This document shows positions 22,578 through 33,900 of a stretch of DNA of 64,000 nt, in pieces (positions within the stretch are counted from its first letter, which is position 1; every line of letters begins with the position of its first letter). Location of the stretch: NCBI GenBank assembly GCA_020226215.1, contig CM035235.1, forward strand, positions 54,527,511 to 54,591,510, given 5' to 3'. Position numbers and translations under genes: made by a program. This stretch comes from Sindora glabra. Its lineage: Eukaryota; Streptophyta; Magnoliopsida; Fabales; Fabaceae. The notes beneath the pieces were generated by a model that was not told the origin of the DNA, did not search any database, and saw only the letters and a list, made by a program, of their open reading frames with translations.

Positions 22578-25500
22578 ATGGCTTCGGGAAACATCAGTAA
22601 GATCAGCCAACAGAAGCTTCTGTCAAAGATTGCAACAAATGACAGACATGGAGAGAACTCTCCATACTTTGATGGTTGGAAAGCTTTTGATAAAGACCCA
22701 TATCACCCGACTCAAAATCCAAAGGGTGTGATCCAAATGGGTCTTGCGGAAAATCAGGTAAAAATGTCCGACAAACTCAAAAAGCATCATTTTTACCTTA
22801 CATGATTCATGTCACTAACAGAAGTTGTTTCCAACATTTTATTTTACTCCTGCAGTAAGGGGATTATTTATTCCAGTAGGAGAGAGATATACTATTGAAA
22901 ATACCGGGAGCTCCATATACTTCTACTTTTCAACTTATTTCTATCTCTCTCTTCTCAAAATAAAAACAAGTTCTTGTTCCAAGGATAAAATAGAATTTTT
23001 TCAGTGCATGAGGTTGTCAAATTTGCAAGTTTACATGATGAACTCGTTGAGACTTGCAATGAGTTTAGTTATTTTGCTGTCAAGTTTAAGGATTTTAAGC
23101 AGTTTGCTCAACTGGGTTTGCTTTTACCTTTGTTTTGCAGCTCTCGGTTGGTCTGATTGAAGAATGGGTAAAGAAGAATCCTAAGGCTTCCATTTGCACT
23201 CCCGAAGGTTTGAGCAAGTTCGGGGAGATTGCCAACTTCCAGGACTATCATGGCTTGCCAGAGTTCAAAAGGGTAAACAAAATTTGTTGATAAACTTCAT
23301 AATCTTCCGCTATACTAATGAATTAATTATATCTTAAAGAAAAATATTACTCGCACTGTTGCACAAGATATTATCTACAACTCCTTAACCTAACCCAATT
23401 TGATTTAATTTGGTATATTCACAATTAAATAGATGGAACTAGCTTTTGCAACCTTTTTTTCTTTTATTAATATCCATTTATTTTAATAGAAAATACTTTT
23501 CATAAAATATAATCATAAAATACTAAAATGTGAGAATATATTTAAATTTTTTAATATTAAATATGAAAATTTTGGTGAAAGCTACCTTTTTTATACCACT
23601 TCTAATATTATTATTTTAAACCTTCAATATAAGTATCACATTACTTTTTCATTAATATATATAAAATATTTTTCAGCGAAAAATATTTTTTAATAAAGCA
23701 AATAAAATCTTAATTACAATTTAAAACTTTGTAAGATGATGACAGGGATTTAAGGGATTAGATGACTTGTATTTAAGTATTACTATAAGTTTAAAAAAAG
23801 ACAAAGTAGCGACATATTTTGATCTTGAAATCAAACAACTTATTCGATTTGTCATTTTTTATGTATAAAAGTAGAAGGAAAAATCTTATTCTAGAATGAA
23901 AGTTGATGATTTCTTGGGTATTATAATTTTGCAGGTTGTGGCAAAGTTTATGTCAAAAGTGAGAGGGGGTAGGGTCCAATTTGATGCAGACCGTATATTG
24001 ATGAGTGGAGGGGCAACAGGTGCAAATGAGTTAATAATGTTCTGTTTGGCTGATCCTGGAGATGCTTTTCTAATTCCCTCACCTTATTATCCAGCGTATG
24101 TACCCTCTTTTTTGGCCTCTTCTGCTTCCATTCGATGTATGTTCTCTATTCATGCACTCGATTTGGAAAATACATAAAAGCAACCATAAAGTGTCTTCAT
24201 TTCTTGTTTGCATTAAGGGGAAATGTTAACAAGCATTTAAAATTTAAAACTATACTATGTAACACAATTTTAATATGGTGATTGTGGAAGATATCGTAAT
24301 TATTTCGATTCTACTCAGATTTAGATATTACTATATATATATATATATATATATTATTTTTTTCATCAATTCATAATTATTCATAATATGACCATAACTG
24401 CATTATATATAAATTACTAAATGAGAAAATATTGTGGGAAATTATAAAAATAATTTCTTGACTAATTATGTATTAAGGCTCCATTTGTTTTTTAGAAAAT
24501 ATTTTCAATAGGAAAATCTTGATTTTTGTATATAAATGAAGGAGTACTGTATATTTTTATATTTTGTGACTAAAAAGGTAATACTTATAATATGGAAAAA
24601 AATTTCCTCTCAAAAAAGTAAAATTTAATTTTTTGCTAACTCATTATAATTAACATTGAACATAGAGACTATTTTCTACCATCTTAATATTTTATAAATA
24701 TATTCATATAGAAGATATTTTCTATCAAAATAAATGAAGTCTTAAATTCCATTTACTTTATCAGAAAGTAGAGTGATATGTCAATTATATTGATATTTGA
24801 ATAAATGATTTCTAAAAGCATGGTAGTTGAGAAAAGTGAATTTCTTTTTTAAAATGGAGAAAGTTATTTTTTTAGATTCTTCACATTGAATATTAAATAA
24901 ATAAAATACTTTCTTCTATCTTAACATTTTATAACTATATTTTATGAAAAATATTTTCTGTTAAAACAAACAAAACCTTAGTTTCTATTTCTAGGGTGAG
25001 TTCTAAGCCTGTGAAATTATATTACAAAAAGTTAAGTTTAATTATTTCAATTAGAAATAAGAAGAATAAAAAAAAAGTTATGTTTCATTAAACTCCTAAT
25101 ATTCAATATTAAATATAAAGATTATTTTTTATCATCTCAATATTTTATAATTAAATTCTTCTAGAAATTTTGTCAAAACAACATAATCTTGGTTTTTCTA
25201 CTTTTAGGTTGAGTTTTAAGTTTGTGGAATTATACTATGAAAAGAAGAGTTCAATCATTTCAATTAGAAATAAGAAAAATAAAAAACTATCTTTTATTAA
25301 ACTCTTTATATTTAATATTAAACATAAAAATCATTTTCACTATTTTTGATATTTTATAACTATATTCCTATTAAAAAATTTTCCATCAAAACAAATGAAG
25401 TCTTAATATCTGCTTCTAGGGTGAGTTTTAAAACTGTGGAATTATACTATCAAAAGATAAGTTTAATTATTCCAATCAGAAATAACAAGAATTCAATATG

Positions 25501-27832
25501 AAAGCAAAAACTATTTAAGTTAAGTAATTTGGAGAACTTTCTTCTAAGAAGTTTCAAAGTTTCAAAGTCATCAAGGCATGCAGTAGTTAGCATGTGGGTT
25601 TGATTCTGGGGAAGGAAGTGACTGGAAGATGGTATTATCAAAGATGGCATGTTTTGAATTTAGGTGTAGAGTCTTTGACATTGTACTCATGAATTTTTTA
25701 CACCAAATAAGAATATAAGCCCCATTTTCATATATATTAACTAAGAGCAAATTACGTTCGTCATATTTTAGATGATTACCTTCTTATTAATCTATTTTTA
25801 AAATTATACACTCATCTCTTATTCTTCTATTTTTAAAATTATATAGTCAACTTTTTTATGGCAAGAGAAATAAGAAAAGTAATAATATATATATTTTAGA
25901 AATAAAGGGGTTTCGGTATAATTAGACTGTCTAATTTGCTCCTTAATTAGTAGTTCATGTTTAAATACTAAAAAAATTAAGAAAATCAACGTAAGTTGCA
26001 CTGCAATCCCATCTGTTTCTTCACCTGCTTCGAAGGGTGGCAACACTGAAATTTCCCATTTGAAAAGAAATTAATGATATTGACATATATCAAATAGGTC
26101 AAAAATAAAAATTAAAATAAGCTTTGATTCAATGAGTGAAGTAAAAAAAATTCTAATATAAAATTAAACGAAATTCTACTGTTGGTTTAATATGTCAAGT
26201 CGTGCGGTTTTTTATACTTAAAATCGAAATTATAGAATATTTGTTAAACTCAAACCTTAAGTGGACCCCTCAAATTGACCCATGAAACCATAGCCTCCTC
26301 AGTTGGCAGGGTCTCTTATATTCAAACAGGGGGAAAAAACAATGTTTGTGCAAACGCTGCTAGATGCTTGGAAATTTGTCAAAGCTGAAGTTTTACTTTC
26401 GCAATTGTTCAAAGCTGAGATATGAGCATTGATGTCTACATTGTTCAAAGTGGACGTAACATCGGAATTTTTTTTTTATATAAGTAATGGTAGGAGTAAT
26501 TAAATCATTATATGCATATATCTAAACATTAAAGGTTAAATTCTAAATGTAACTTAACTTAAGATATAAAACAGTTAAAAGTTCTCAATAAATTATCTGA
26601 TTTTTAGAATATGAATAAATAATTTGTGTGAGAATTTGAAACAATAATTAAATATATAATTTATTGAAAAGGCATATGATATTTTAATATTTGAAATATA
26701 AATTCAACTTATATTTTTATTATTTTATATTTATTAGCCTGCCCCTTGTAATTAACACATTCCAAGTCCTCGCCCTACGCATAAAAAAAAAAGAGTGGAC
26801 TTAATTAGGCTCATATTATGACCTAATAAGGATAAAATCAAACAAGTTAAATGATATTAATGTGGTTTATCAATGTTTATGAGTTAAATTAACACATATT
26901 TTTCAAAGTTTCAATCACAAATATTCCTTTTTTTTTTGTGGTAATACAAATATTCCATGTTTTAATGCAGATTTGACCGTGACTTGTGTTGGAGAACAGG
27001 GGTGAAACTAGTTCCTGTCCGTTGTGATAGCTCCAACAACTTCAAGCTAACAAGAGAAGCCTTGGAAGGAGCGTACAACAAAGCCAAACAAGACAACATC
27101 AACGTAAAGGGTTTGATACTTGCAAACCCATCAAACCCTTTGGGAACAATATTAGACAAGGGGACACTAAAAGACCTTGTGAGTTTCATCAATGAAAAAA
27201 GCATCCATTTTGTCTGTGATGAAATCTATGCAGCCACGGTCTTCACCTCCCCAAGGTTTGTGAGTGTTGCAGAAGTCATACAAGAAATGGAATGCAACCA
27301 TGACCTAATTCACATCATTTATAGTCTTTCAAAGGACATGGGTTTTCCGGGCTTTAGAGTTGGGATTGTGTATTCATACAATGACGTCGTTGTGAGTTGT
27401 GGTCGGAAGATGTCGAGTTTCGGGTTAGTCACCTCTCAAACTCAACATTTTCTGGAAGCAATGCTCTCTGACGACGAATTTGTGGATAAATTTCTCGAAG
27501 AGAGCTCGAAAAGATTGGCCAAAAGGCATGTAATCTTCACAAAGGGACTTGAGAAGGTGGGGGTTACTTGCTTGCTAAGCAACGCCGGGCTTTTTTGTTG
27601 GATGGATTTGAGAAGTTTGCTGAAAGGACAAACATTTGAAGCAGAAATGGCGTTGTGGCGTGTGATCATCAACGACGTGAAGCTCAACGTGTCTCCTGGA
27701 TCTTCTTTCCATTGCGTGGAGCCGGGTTGGTTTAGGGTTTGCTTTGCTAACGTGGATGATGCAACGGTTGAAGTTGCATTGAAGAGAATAGGGCATTTGT
27801 GGGCAAAGAGACAGAAAAACCAGCAAGGGTAA
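22578..27832 (+). CDS. ACS: 1-aminocyclopropane-1-carboxylate synthase, four exons, C-terminally truncated by a frameshift
   Basis: Converts S-adenosylmethionine to ACC, the committed step of ethylene synthesis; PLP-dependent and cytosolic. Exons 22578-22757, 23141-23272, 23935-24095 and 26971-27832, all GT..AG, give 444 residues. Visible hallmarks: GLAENQ (Glu58), FQDYHGL (Tyr96), GGATGANE (129-136), SPYYPAFDRDL, NPSNPLGT (Asn210, Asn213), DEIYAATVF (Asp241, Tyr244), PLP-lysine box SLSKDMGFPGFRVG (Lys279) and GWFRVCFAN (Arg413). The core most resembles type-I ACS such as tomato ACS2. Oddities: Cys164 where FDRDLRW Arg is nearly invariant, and Phe283 where the lysine box has Leu. The frame stops at AKRQKNQQG, before the usual tail, which follows in another frame (27820-27960). 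Intron 3 is unusually long (2,875 bp). AAAAATGGCT is a good start context. Family call very sure; activity unsure. Confidence 0.96.
22758..23140 (+). other. ACS intron 1
   Basis: 383 bp, CAG|GTAAAA donor and TTTTGCAG acceptor, phase 0 between Gln60 and Leu61. T-rich, as is normal for plant introns. No inserted element recognised. Confidence 0.95.
23465..23713. mobile_element. MITE in ACS intron 2
   Basis: About 249 bp. The left end has CCATTTATTTTAATAGAAAA followed by TACTTTTC. The right end in reverse complement reads TTAAGATTTTATTTGCTTTA followed by TTAAAAAATATTTTTC. These are the same terminal motif (CCATTTGTTTT..GAAAATATTTTC) as the elements in intron 3, so one MITE family has hit this gene repeatedly. 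Intron 2 spans 23273-23934. Confidence 0.55.
24334..24353. repeat. (TA)n microsatellite in ACS intron 3
   Basis: About ten uninterrupted TA units within intron 3 (24096-26970). Confidence 0.9.
24475..24981. mobile_element. MITE in ACS intron 3 with long inverted termini
   Basis: The left end reads TTAAGGCTCCATTTGTTTTT then AGAAAATATTTTC. The right end in reverse complement reads CTAAGGTTTTGTTTGTTTTA then ACAGAAAATATTTTC, giving imperfect inverted repeats of about 34 bp. TTA at each end suits a TA- or TTA-targeting superfamily. A further terminus-like copy inside (near 24715-24745, TATCAAAATAAATGAAGTCTT) suggests nesting. Confidence 0.6.
24960..25500. repeat. degenerate tandem of MITE right-end segments, ~215 bp period
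   Basis: The block CTAGGGTGAGTTTTAAG..GTGGAATTATACTA..TTTCAATTAGAAATAAGAA recurs at about 24992, 25205 and 25417. Each copy is preceded by the MITE end CAAAACAAATGAAGTCTT or a variant. This makes about 2.3 copies of a ~215 bp unit, part of what enlarges intron 3. Confidence 0.7.
25501..26970 (+). other. 3' part of ACS intron 3
   Basis: AT-rich and non-coding, ending in TTTTAATGCAG before exon 4. No further transposon terminus identified; the extra length probably includes older, unrecognisable insertions. Confidence 0.5.
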
Positions 27833-27960
27833 ATAAACATTGGCAAAGCAATCTTCAACTCAGCTTCACCACAACAAGAATTGAAGAGGCTATTATATCA
27901 CCTCACTTGATATCTTCACATTCACCTTTGTCTCCCTCTGCACTTGTCCAAGCCAAATAA
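27820..27960 (+). pseudogene. out-of-frame type-I ACS regulatory tail
   Basis: In the frame shifted from the ACS ORF, the bases after AAA run on as PARVNKHWQSNLQLSF, then a segment with ISPH, HSPL and SPSAL, ending VQAK and TAA at 27958-27960. This is the layout of a type-I ACS tail: the WQSNLRLSF-like CDPK target serine followed by three Ser-Pro MAPK sites. One extra A in the AAAAA run at 27815-27819 would join it to the core through QKKPARVN. As the sequence stands it is untranslated. The CDPK motif has Gln for the usual Arg (LQLSF). Preservation of the frame and motifs over ~45 codons argues for a recent deletion or an assembly error. Confidence 0.88.
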
Positions 27961-29050
27961 TGATTACATGAAATCATGCAAGCAGCACCTCTATTCTTTT
28001 CATTTTCAAGTGTACCTTGGATACTTCCTTTGTTTTAATCGTGACAATGTTTAGACGGAATTGGAAAATGAAACCATGGAAGTTACTAGGCTAAATAATG
28101 CAGAAGATATTTTTAATTTTCATTTTACATATCAAATTGTCACTATATTCAAATTTTACTTTGGTTCTAGTCCAGACCAGAATTTCTTCTTCTTCTTAAG
28201 TAACTACCTCATTGTATAAATCATTTCTAAATTTTTCCATTCATGCTATATTAAATATTGTTAAAAGATGTCGTGGATTATTGCTTTCTTTTCATTCTAT
28301 CTTTGAAAGTTCATCAAAATTTTGGCACTCCAGCCAGGTGATCTTGCTTCTCGCTGTTGCCGTTAAAGTTCAGATCGTCAAGCCACCATGACAAGTGAGT
28401 GAGAAGATACCTTTGTGATCGAAACCTCCTCGAGCTCGACGCCATATTCTGTTCGCCAAGGAGAAGGAATCTGGTGAGAGAGAGAAGACGAAGGTTCAGG
28501 GAGATGAGGAAAGTTCTTGGAGTCCAGAAATTTAGTTGGGGTCAGGATGAGGAAAGAGAATAGGAAAAGTGAAAATGGGAAAAAGAATAAAAGAGTGTGC
28601 ATGATGAAGAAAATTTTGATATAAAAATAGTATATTTAATCTATCAGTTAAGAGGAAAAGAATTATTTAGTTATTAAAAATATTGAAGAATTATTTAACT
28701 AGAGTAACGAAAGGAATTATGTAGTTATTAGAAACAAGAAGAATTAATTATTTTGTTTGAGTAATCTTATCGAAACAAATATCAACTCTATACTAAAATG
28801 CAAGTTTTCTATATCGTTAGTCCTCAAACAATGCATCTGTAGCGAGTATATTTCACCTTTCTTTCCAAGCGGCACATTCGTATTTTCGCAGGGATCCGAC
28901 TTCTTATGGCTTTCCCTTGATTTTACGTTTATTTTCTAATTTGATCCAATTCTTTTACTGACTGATCTTGCATTTAATTTGTGCAGATGAGGGAGTTGCT
29001 CAATTAAGCTCTCATGCATTTTTTTAAGTCTTTTCTTTTTTTAAAGCTTT
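27961..29050. other. ACS 3' flank
   Basis: The first ~250 bases are probably 3' UTR and terminator; AATAA-like motifs occur near 27957 and 28094, none decisive. 28320-28600 is markedly GC-richer and purine-rich on the plus strand, without a recognisable protein on either strand. 28620-29050 is AT-rich. Confidence 0.35.
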
Positions 29051-30971
29051 CACTGCAAGAGAAAAGTTTTTTAACAATGACATTTGTTGTTGGTGTAGTC
29101 TTTTCAATCATCCCTAACTTAAATTATCATCGTAAAAAATGTCGTCGATAAAAATTTGTGGCTGAAGGGACCAACATCCACGACATTATTGTCATTGGTA
29201 AAAATATAAGTTTCTACGACGACAAAATCGTCAGAGAAATTTTTTTTAAAATTCACTCTTTAGTAACGACAAAGTTATCGTTGAAAATAATTTTTAGTAA
29301 TAACATTTCAACTTTTAGCGACGACAATGTTATCGCAGAAAAATTTTCAAAATTCAAAATTTTTTGAATTTCACTCACTTTTGAGCAACGAAAAAGTCAT
29401 TGTTGAAAATAACTTTTAGTGACAACATTTTAACTTTTAATGATAATAATGTCGTCACTAAAAGTTCAGACAAAATTTAAATTAATTTATAATTTATTAA
29501 ATTAATCAATAAATTATAAATTAATTTTTAAAAATATTTAATATATTAATTTATTAAAAATTAATTTAATAAGTTATAAATTATTTTAATTTATATATTT
29601 ATTTTTATTAATATATTTTTATATCATATTATAATTTTAGATGAATGCCAATGGCCTAGCATGGTATTCATCTGCAAATGCATCTGCACCTCCTTCTTGA
29701 TTTTCCTTATTTTCTTTGTTAGAAAGTTAGGTCAATTTGAAAAAGAAAATCAATTAAAGTGCAAGTGCAAATGTAGATAAATGAGGCATATTGGCCCTTT
29801 CAATCAACTTCAGCAATTTTCCATAATCTTTGCTGCTTAAATAATTTTGTACTCTGTAGAAAAAGAGAGCCGAAGATATTTTAAGCAAGTTAGAAATGAA
29901 TTCATGATTACATTACAAAAATATATAAATAAAAAATAATACATTATAAAAAAATAATAAAACTAACACTTATCTAGTGTTTCTCTCTTTGTTGCCATCC
30001 CTCTTCTGCATGCGAAATAAGAGTTAAATGGTGAATGGGGATATTTATAGAAGAATCCTTCAATGACGATAATATTCTTGGTCATCGTTGAAATTATCAT
30101 CATTGAAAAGTCGTTGGTAAAAATTAAAAACATTCACTAGCAATAAAGCAGGAAAATTTAGCCTTTAGCGACGACATTTATCGTTACTAAAAGTGTCGTC
30201 ACTAAAAATTAATTTTTAGTGATGACATTTGTTGTTGCTAAAGACTAACTTGAAATGTAGAACAAAAAAATTCAACCTTTAACGACGACATTTATCATCG
30301 CTAAAACTTTTCTTTCAGCGACGACAACTTCAACCTTTAGCAATAACATTTGTTATTGCTAAAAGTTAGAGCTTTCAGTAACAATAATTGTCATTATTGA
30401 AGACTTTAGCCTTTAGCGGCGACATTTATCATCGCTAAAGACTAACCTGAAATGTAGAGCGGAAAAATTTAACCTTTAATGGCGACAATTGTCGTTGTTA
30501 AAAGTATCGTTACTAAAAGTCTTTTTTTAGCGACGACATTTGTCATCGCTAAAAGTTAGCTTTCAATGATGACAATTGTCGTTGCTAAAGACTTTTGCCT
30601 TTAGTAGCAACATTTATCGTTGCTAAAGACAACTCTAAAATGTAGAGCGGAAAAATTTAGCCTTTAGCAATGACACTTGTTGTCGCTAAAAGTCAACTTT
30701 TAGCAACAATAATTAAAGATTGAATTTTCTTATTCCATATTTTAGCATAATTTTTAGTAATAATATTTGTTGTCACTAAAAGTTAATTATCATTGTTGAA
30801 AGTTATTTTTCCCTTTCAAAATTTTTTTCACCTAGAAAAATTCGCTTACATGAATTTTTTATGTATCACCGATGACTTTATCATCATTAAAAATCTAGTA
30901 ATGCATCACTGACGATCGAATTTTTATCGTCGCAAAAAGTATCATCGGTATTGGCATTATTTCTTGTAATG
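29051..30971. mobile_element. non-autonomous CACTA element (1.92 kb)
   Basis: Starts CACTGCAAGAGAAAAG. Read inward from the right end it starts CATTACAAGAAATAATG, a one-base variant of CACTA. The flanks TTT (29048-29050) and TTT (30972-30974) form the 3 bp target duplication. Both ends carry arrays of the GCGACGAC/GTCGTCGC subterminal motif (29065-29465 and 30060-30950), here heavily decayed to AGCAACAA, GTCATCG and similar. The centre is AT-rich and non-coding. Relative to the 8.6 kb element it is a deletion derivative, or a member of a sister family. Confidence 0.88.
29640..29803. repeat. foldback sequence inside the small CACTA element
   Basis: AGATGAATGCCA and TGGTATTCATCT form a short hairpin at 29639-29674. 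On a larger scale TCTGCAAATGCATCTGCAC..CTTGATTTTCC pairs with GAAAATCAATT..GTGCAAGTGCAAATGTAGA, giving an imperfect inverted repeat across the segment. It may be a MITE inserted into the CACTA element. Confidence 0.45.
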
Positions 30972-30974
30972 TTT

Positions 30975-33900
30975 GTGTTTACCCGATTTGTGTGGGCTGT
31001 CTTTTTTGATTCGCTATTGTAGATTAATGCCATTTTTGTTATTTGTTTATGTTGCTTGTACTCTTACAATCTAACTATCTTTATGCAATTTTCAGCTTTG
31101 ATTAATTTGGTATTGATTTTTTAAACTTGGGTTCCATGAAATTGTAATTACAAATTTGCTCAATCTCTTTGCATAAATTTCAAAACCAGGATTGAATCCC
31201 TAATCTAGTATTGAGACCCTAATGCTTAATTTGTTTCGATTTAGGGTTTGATTGATATGCATTTGTTATGTAATTTCTTACAATGTTTTTGTAAACCACA
31301 ATTATTTCTCCGACTAAAATAAAAAAAATTCCCTCTGCCTGAACTAAAATATTCTAATAATTACTCTTTTTTCAATCAAATTTGAATTTTAAATTCAAAT
31401 CCCTTTATCACTTTAACTGTGATCGTTGTTTCTCGTGACTAGCAGAAAAGGGGATATTTATTTTTATTTCTCTTTTTCATGGATGCCATAGTTGATGCCT
31501 TTGATTTTGAAGAGAGGTTCTGTTCCTTTCTCCATTGTCTATTATGGAAGTAGTAAGTCTTTAGTCTTCCTTTTGGTGGTGGGCTTTGGTATATTTGTTT
31601 ATAGTTCCTTTACTTCTATATTTTGATTTTTATTTTTTTTAATCACCTATTTTCTTTTGTCATTGATGTTTTGTTCTCTTATTATCTTTTTTTCTTTTCT
31701 CATTGTTGTTCATATGACTTCAATATTAATGTTTTGCTTGTATTGTTTATTGGGTTAAGGCATGTATTTCCCTTATTTAACTTTTTCTTATGTTTTATGC
31801 AGTTAGCGAACCAAAATAAAAGTTTCTCTTTTCATTAATTGCTTCCAATCATTTTTGAGATATTATTTGTTTTCCCAGTTTCAAGTGGATGGAAAACTAG
31901 CTTATAGCGGTGTAGGCATGTCTGTTTTATATATTTGTGTCTAAGTTTTCTTCAAACACGAGATCATTATTAAGTTTATGCTTTCATTTATTTGGAAACT
32001 CTATATGTCCTATTTGCTATTTTTATTCTTGGTTAAAATATATTGTGTCCTCATTTTTCCCTTTGTGGCTCTTTGTTTCCTTTATGAATGTGTTTTATTT
32101 TTTTAATATTAAATGCATGTTCATATTAGGATGGACTGTTTTGAGCAATTTGTTACGTTAAAAAATTTTGTTTCTCCTGTTAAAAAGAATGTGCTATCAT
32201 ATTTATTCTAATTTTTCTGGTCTTCATGATCCTTTGTCTTATGTGATTTTGATATCAGAATTTAGATATCGCAACTATTTTTTTGTTTATAATTTGATTC
32301 ATTTATCCGATTGGCTATTCCTAATTTAGATATAAAAAATTTTAAATATGCTTTTGTTCTTGGTGAAAATATATTTGTCCCCTCTGTTCTTCGTATTTTT
32401 CTTTAGCGTTTAAGGTTCTTTGTTTTGTTCAGTGTTCTTCTTTTTCGCCCACGGTTCCTTGAATCTGTGTCCTGCAATAGTATTGACTCCGCCCTTTTGT
32501 TTTGTTTGTTGTCAATAGTTTCAAGAATTATCTTTTGTTGAGATACCAAACAAAATACTGTTCAAAATAATACTTTCTTTGTTGTGAAATTCGTCAACAG
32601 CAACTGAAACTGTATGAGTCCTCTCTTTTGTCCATTTGCCCTTCTAGCAGTCAGCTTATGATATGATTTGGATTAATTTTCTTTGTAGTTGTTTCAACTT
32701 TGTTTGTGATTTATTTTCTGTGTTGCTTCGTTTGTATATATTTTTATTATATAAGTTCTTAGTGACAGTAAAATTTACCTGACCATTGGATGTCTATTAA
32801 CTAGCCATTACACATTCCTTGAATGTGTGTGTGTGTGTGTGTGTGTTTAATTCTAGTATCCTTTAATTGCCTTAAATATGACCATGATCTTAAAGAACTT
32901 CAACAAACCCCCATATATCTTTTGGTTGCTTAACTTATATTTAAGATTGAAGTATGTTCAAATATGATATGTCCGGTTGTTTTCTATTACCAGAATAGGC
33001 TTCTTTGCTATCCGCAACCTTTATCTTTTTTTTTTTCAATTTTAAATTAAAACGGATCATCTTTTGGATTCCTTCCACTCGATTAAACAATCAAAGTCAT
33101 CATGGCTTATTATTGATTGTATAATAAGAGTGTGGAATGTCATGAAATCAGAATATGATAATGTGCTTCATTCCATTGAATGCATTCTAACGGACAGATG
33201 GGTATTAATTTGGTTAATATATAAAGTTTATTTGAAATTATTGGTTAGATTATTGTGCGAATCTATCTTAGTTCTATTCATCTTATATATATATATATAT
33301 ACTCTTTTTTAGAGAAACAAGATCCAAACAATCATTTGTTCAAGTTCAATTGATTATTTCCAAGGGAATTTAGTAAAGGAATTTTGCTATCGTGTTGAAA
33401 ATTTTACCATGATTGAGAACCGTGGTAATTTGAGAGACATTTACCATAGTTTTCATATCATTTTTACATTAAGTATAGAGCTAACTAAACTGAATGTTGG
33501 TATTCCTTATAATGGCTTCCAAGGTATGCTTTCTTGAAAATTTCACATAGGTGTGATCCTATGAACTATTTGCTTGATAAATTTTATACCCTTCAGAATA
33601 GACAAATTTGAAGCAATGTGTTTGTTTCTTTTCTATCTTTTCATCTAACATTAGTGTATTTTTTTATTCCTATCTATTGCAAAATGTTATTGGAGAGATT
33701 AAGCAAGTTTCTCTCATGCAACATGCAATTGTTTCTTGTATATTAAGGTTACTATAGAAGATAATATGTGAGTTGATTATATTTTTCCTTATTGATAATT
33801 TTTTTAAGATGTGTATTTTAGTCTAATTTTTGTTGTTTCCCTCCTGTAAGAGTTGCTTATGAAACGTGTACTTTGGAATTTTCATGCTAATCATGTGTTG

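Noticed and set aside
22758..27832. Type-III ACS assignment based on the short C-terminus
   Set aside because: The core matches type-I ACS and a recognisable type-I tail lies out of frame directly downstream.
27442..27858. 138-codon minus-strand frame opposite ACS exon 4
   Set aside because: Shadow of the ACS coding sequence on the other strand.
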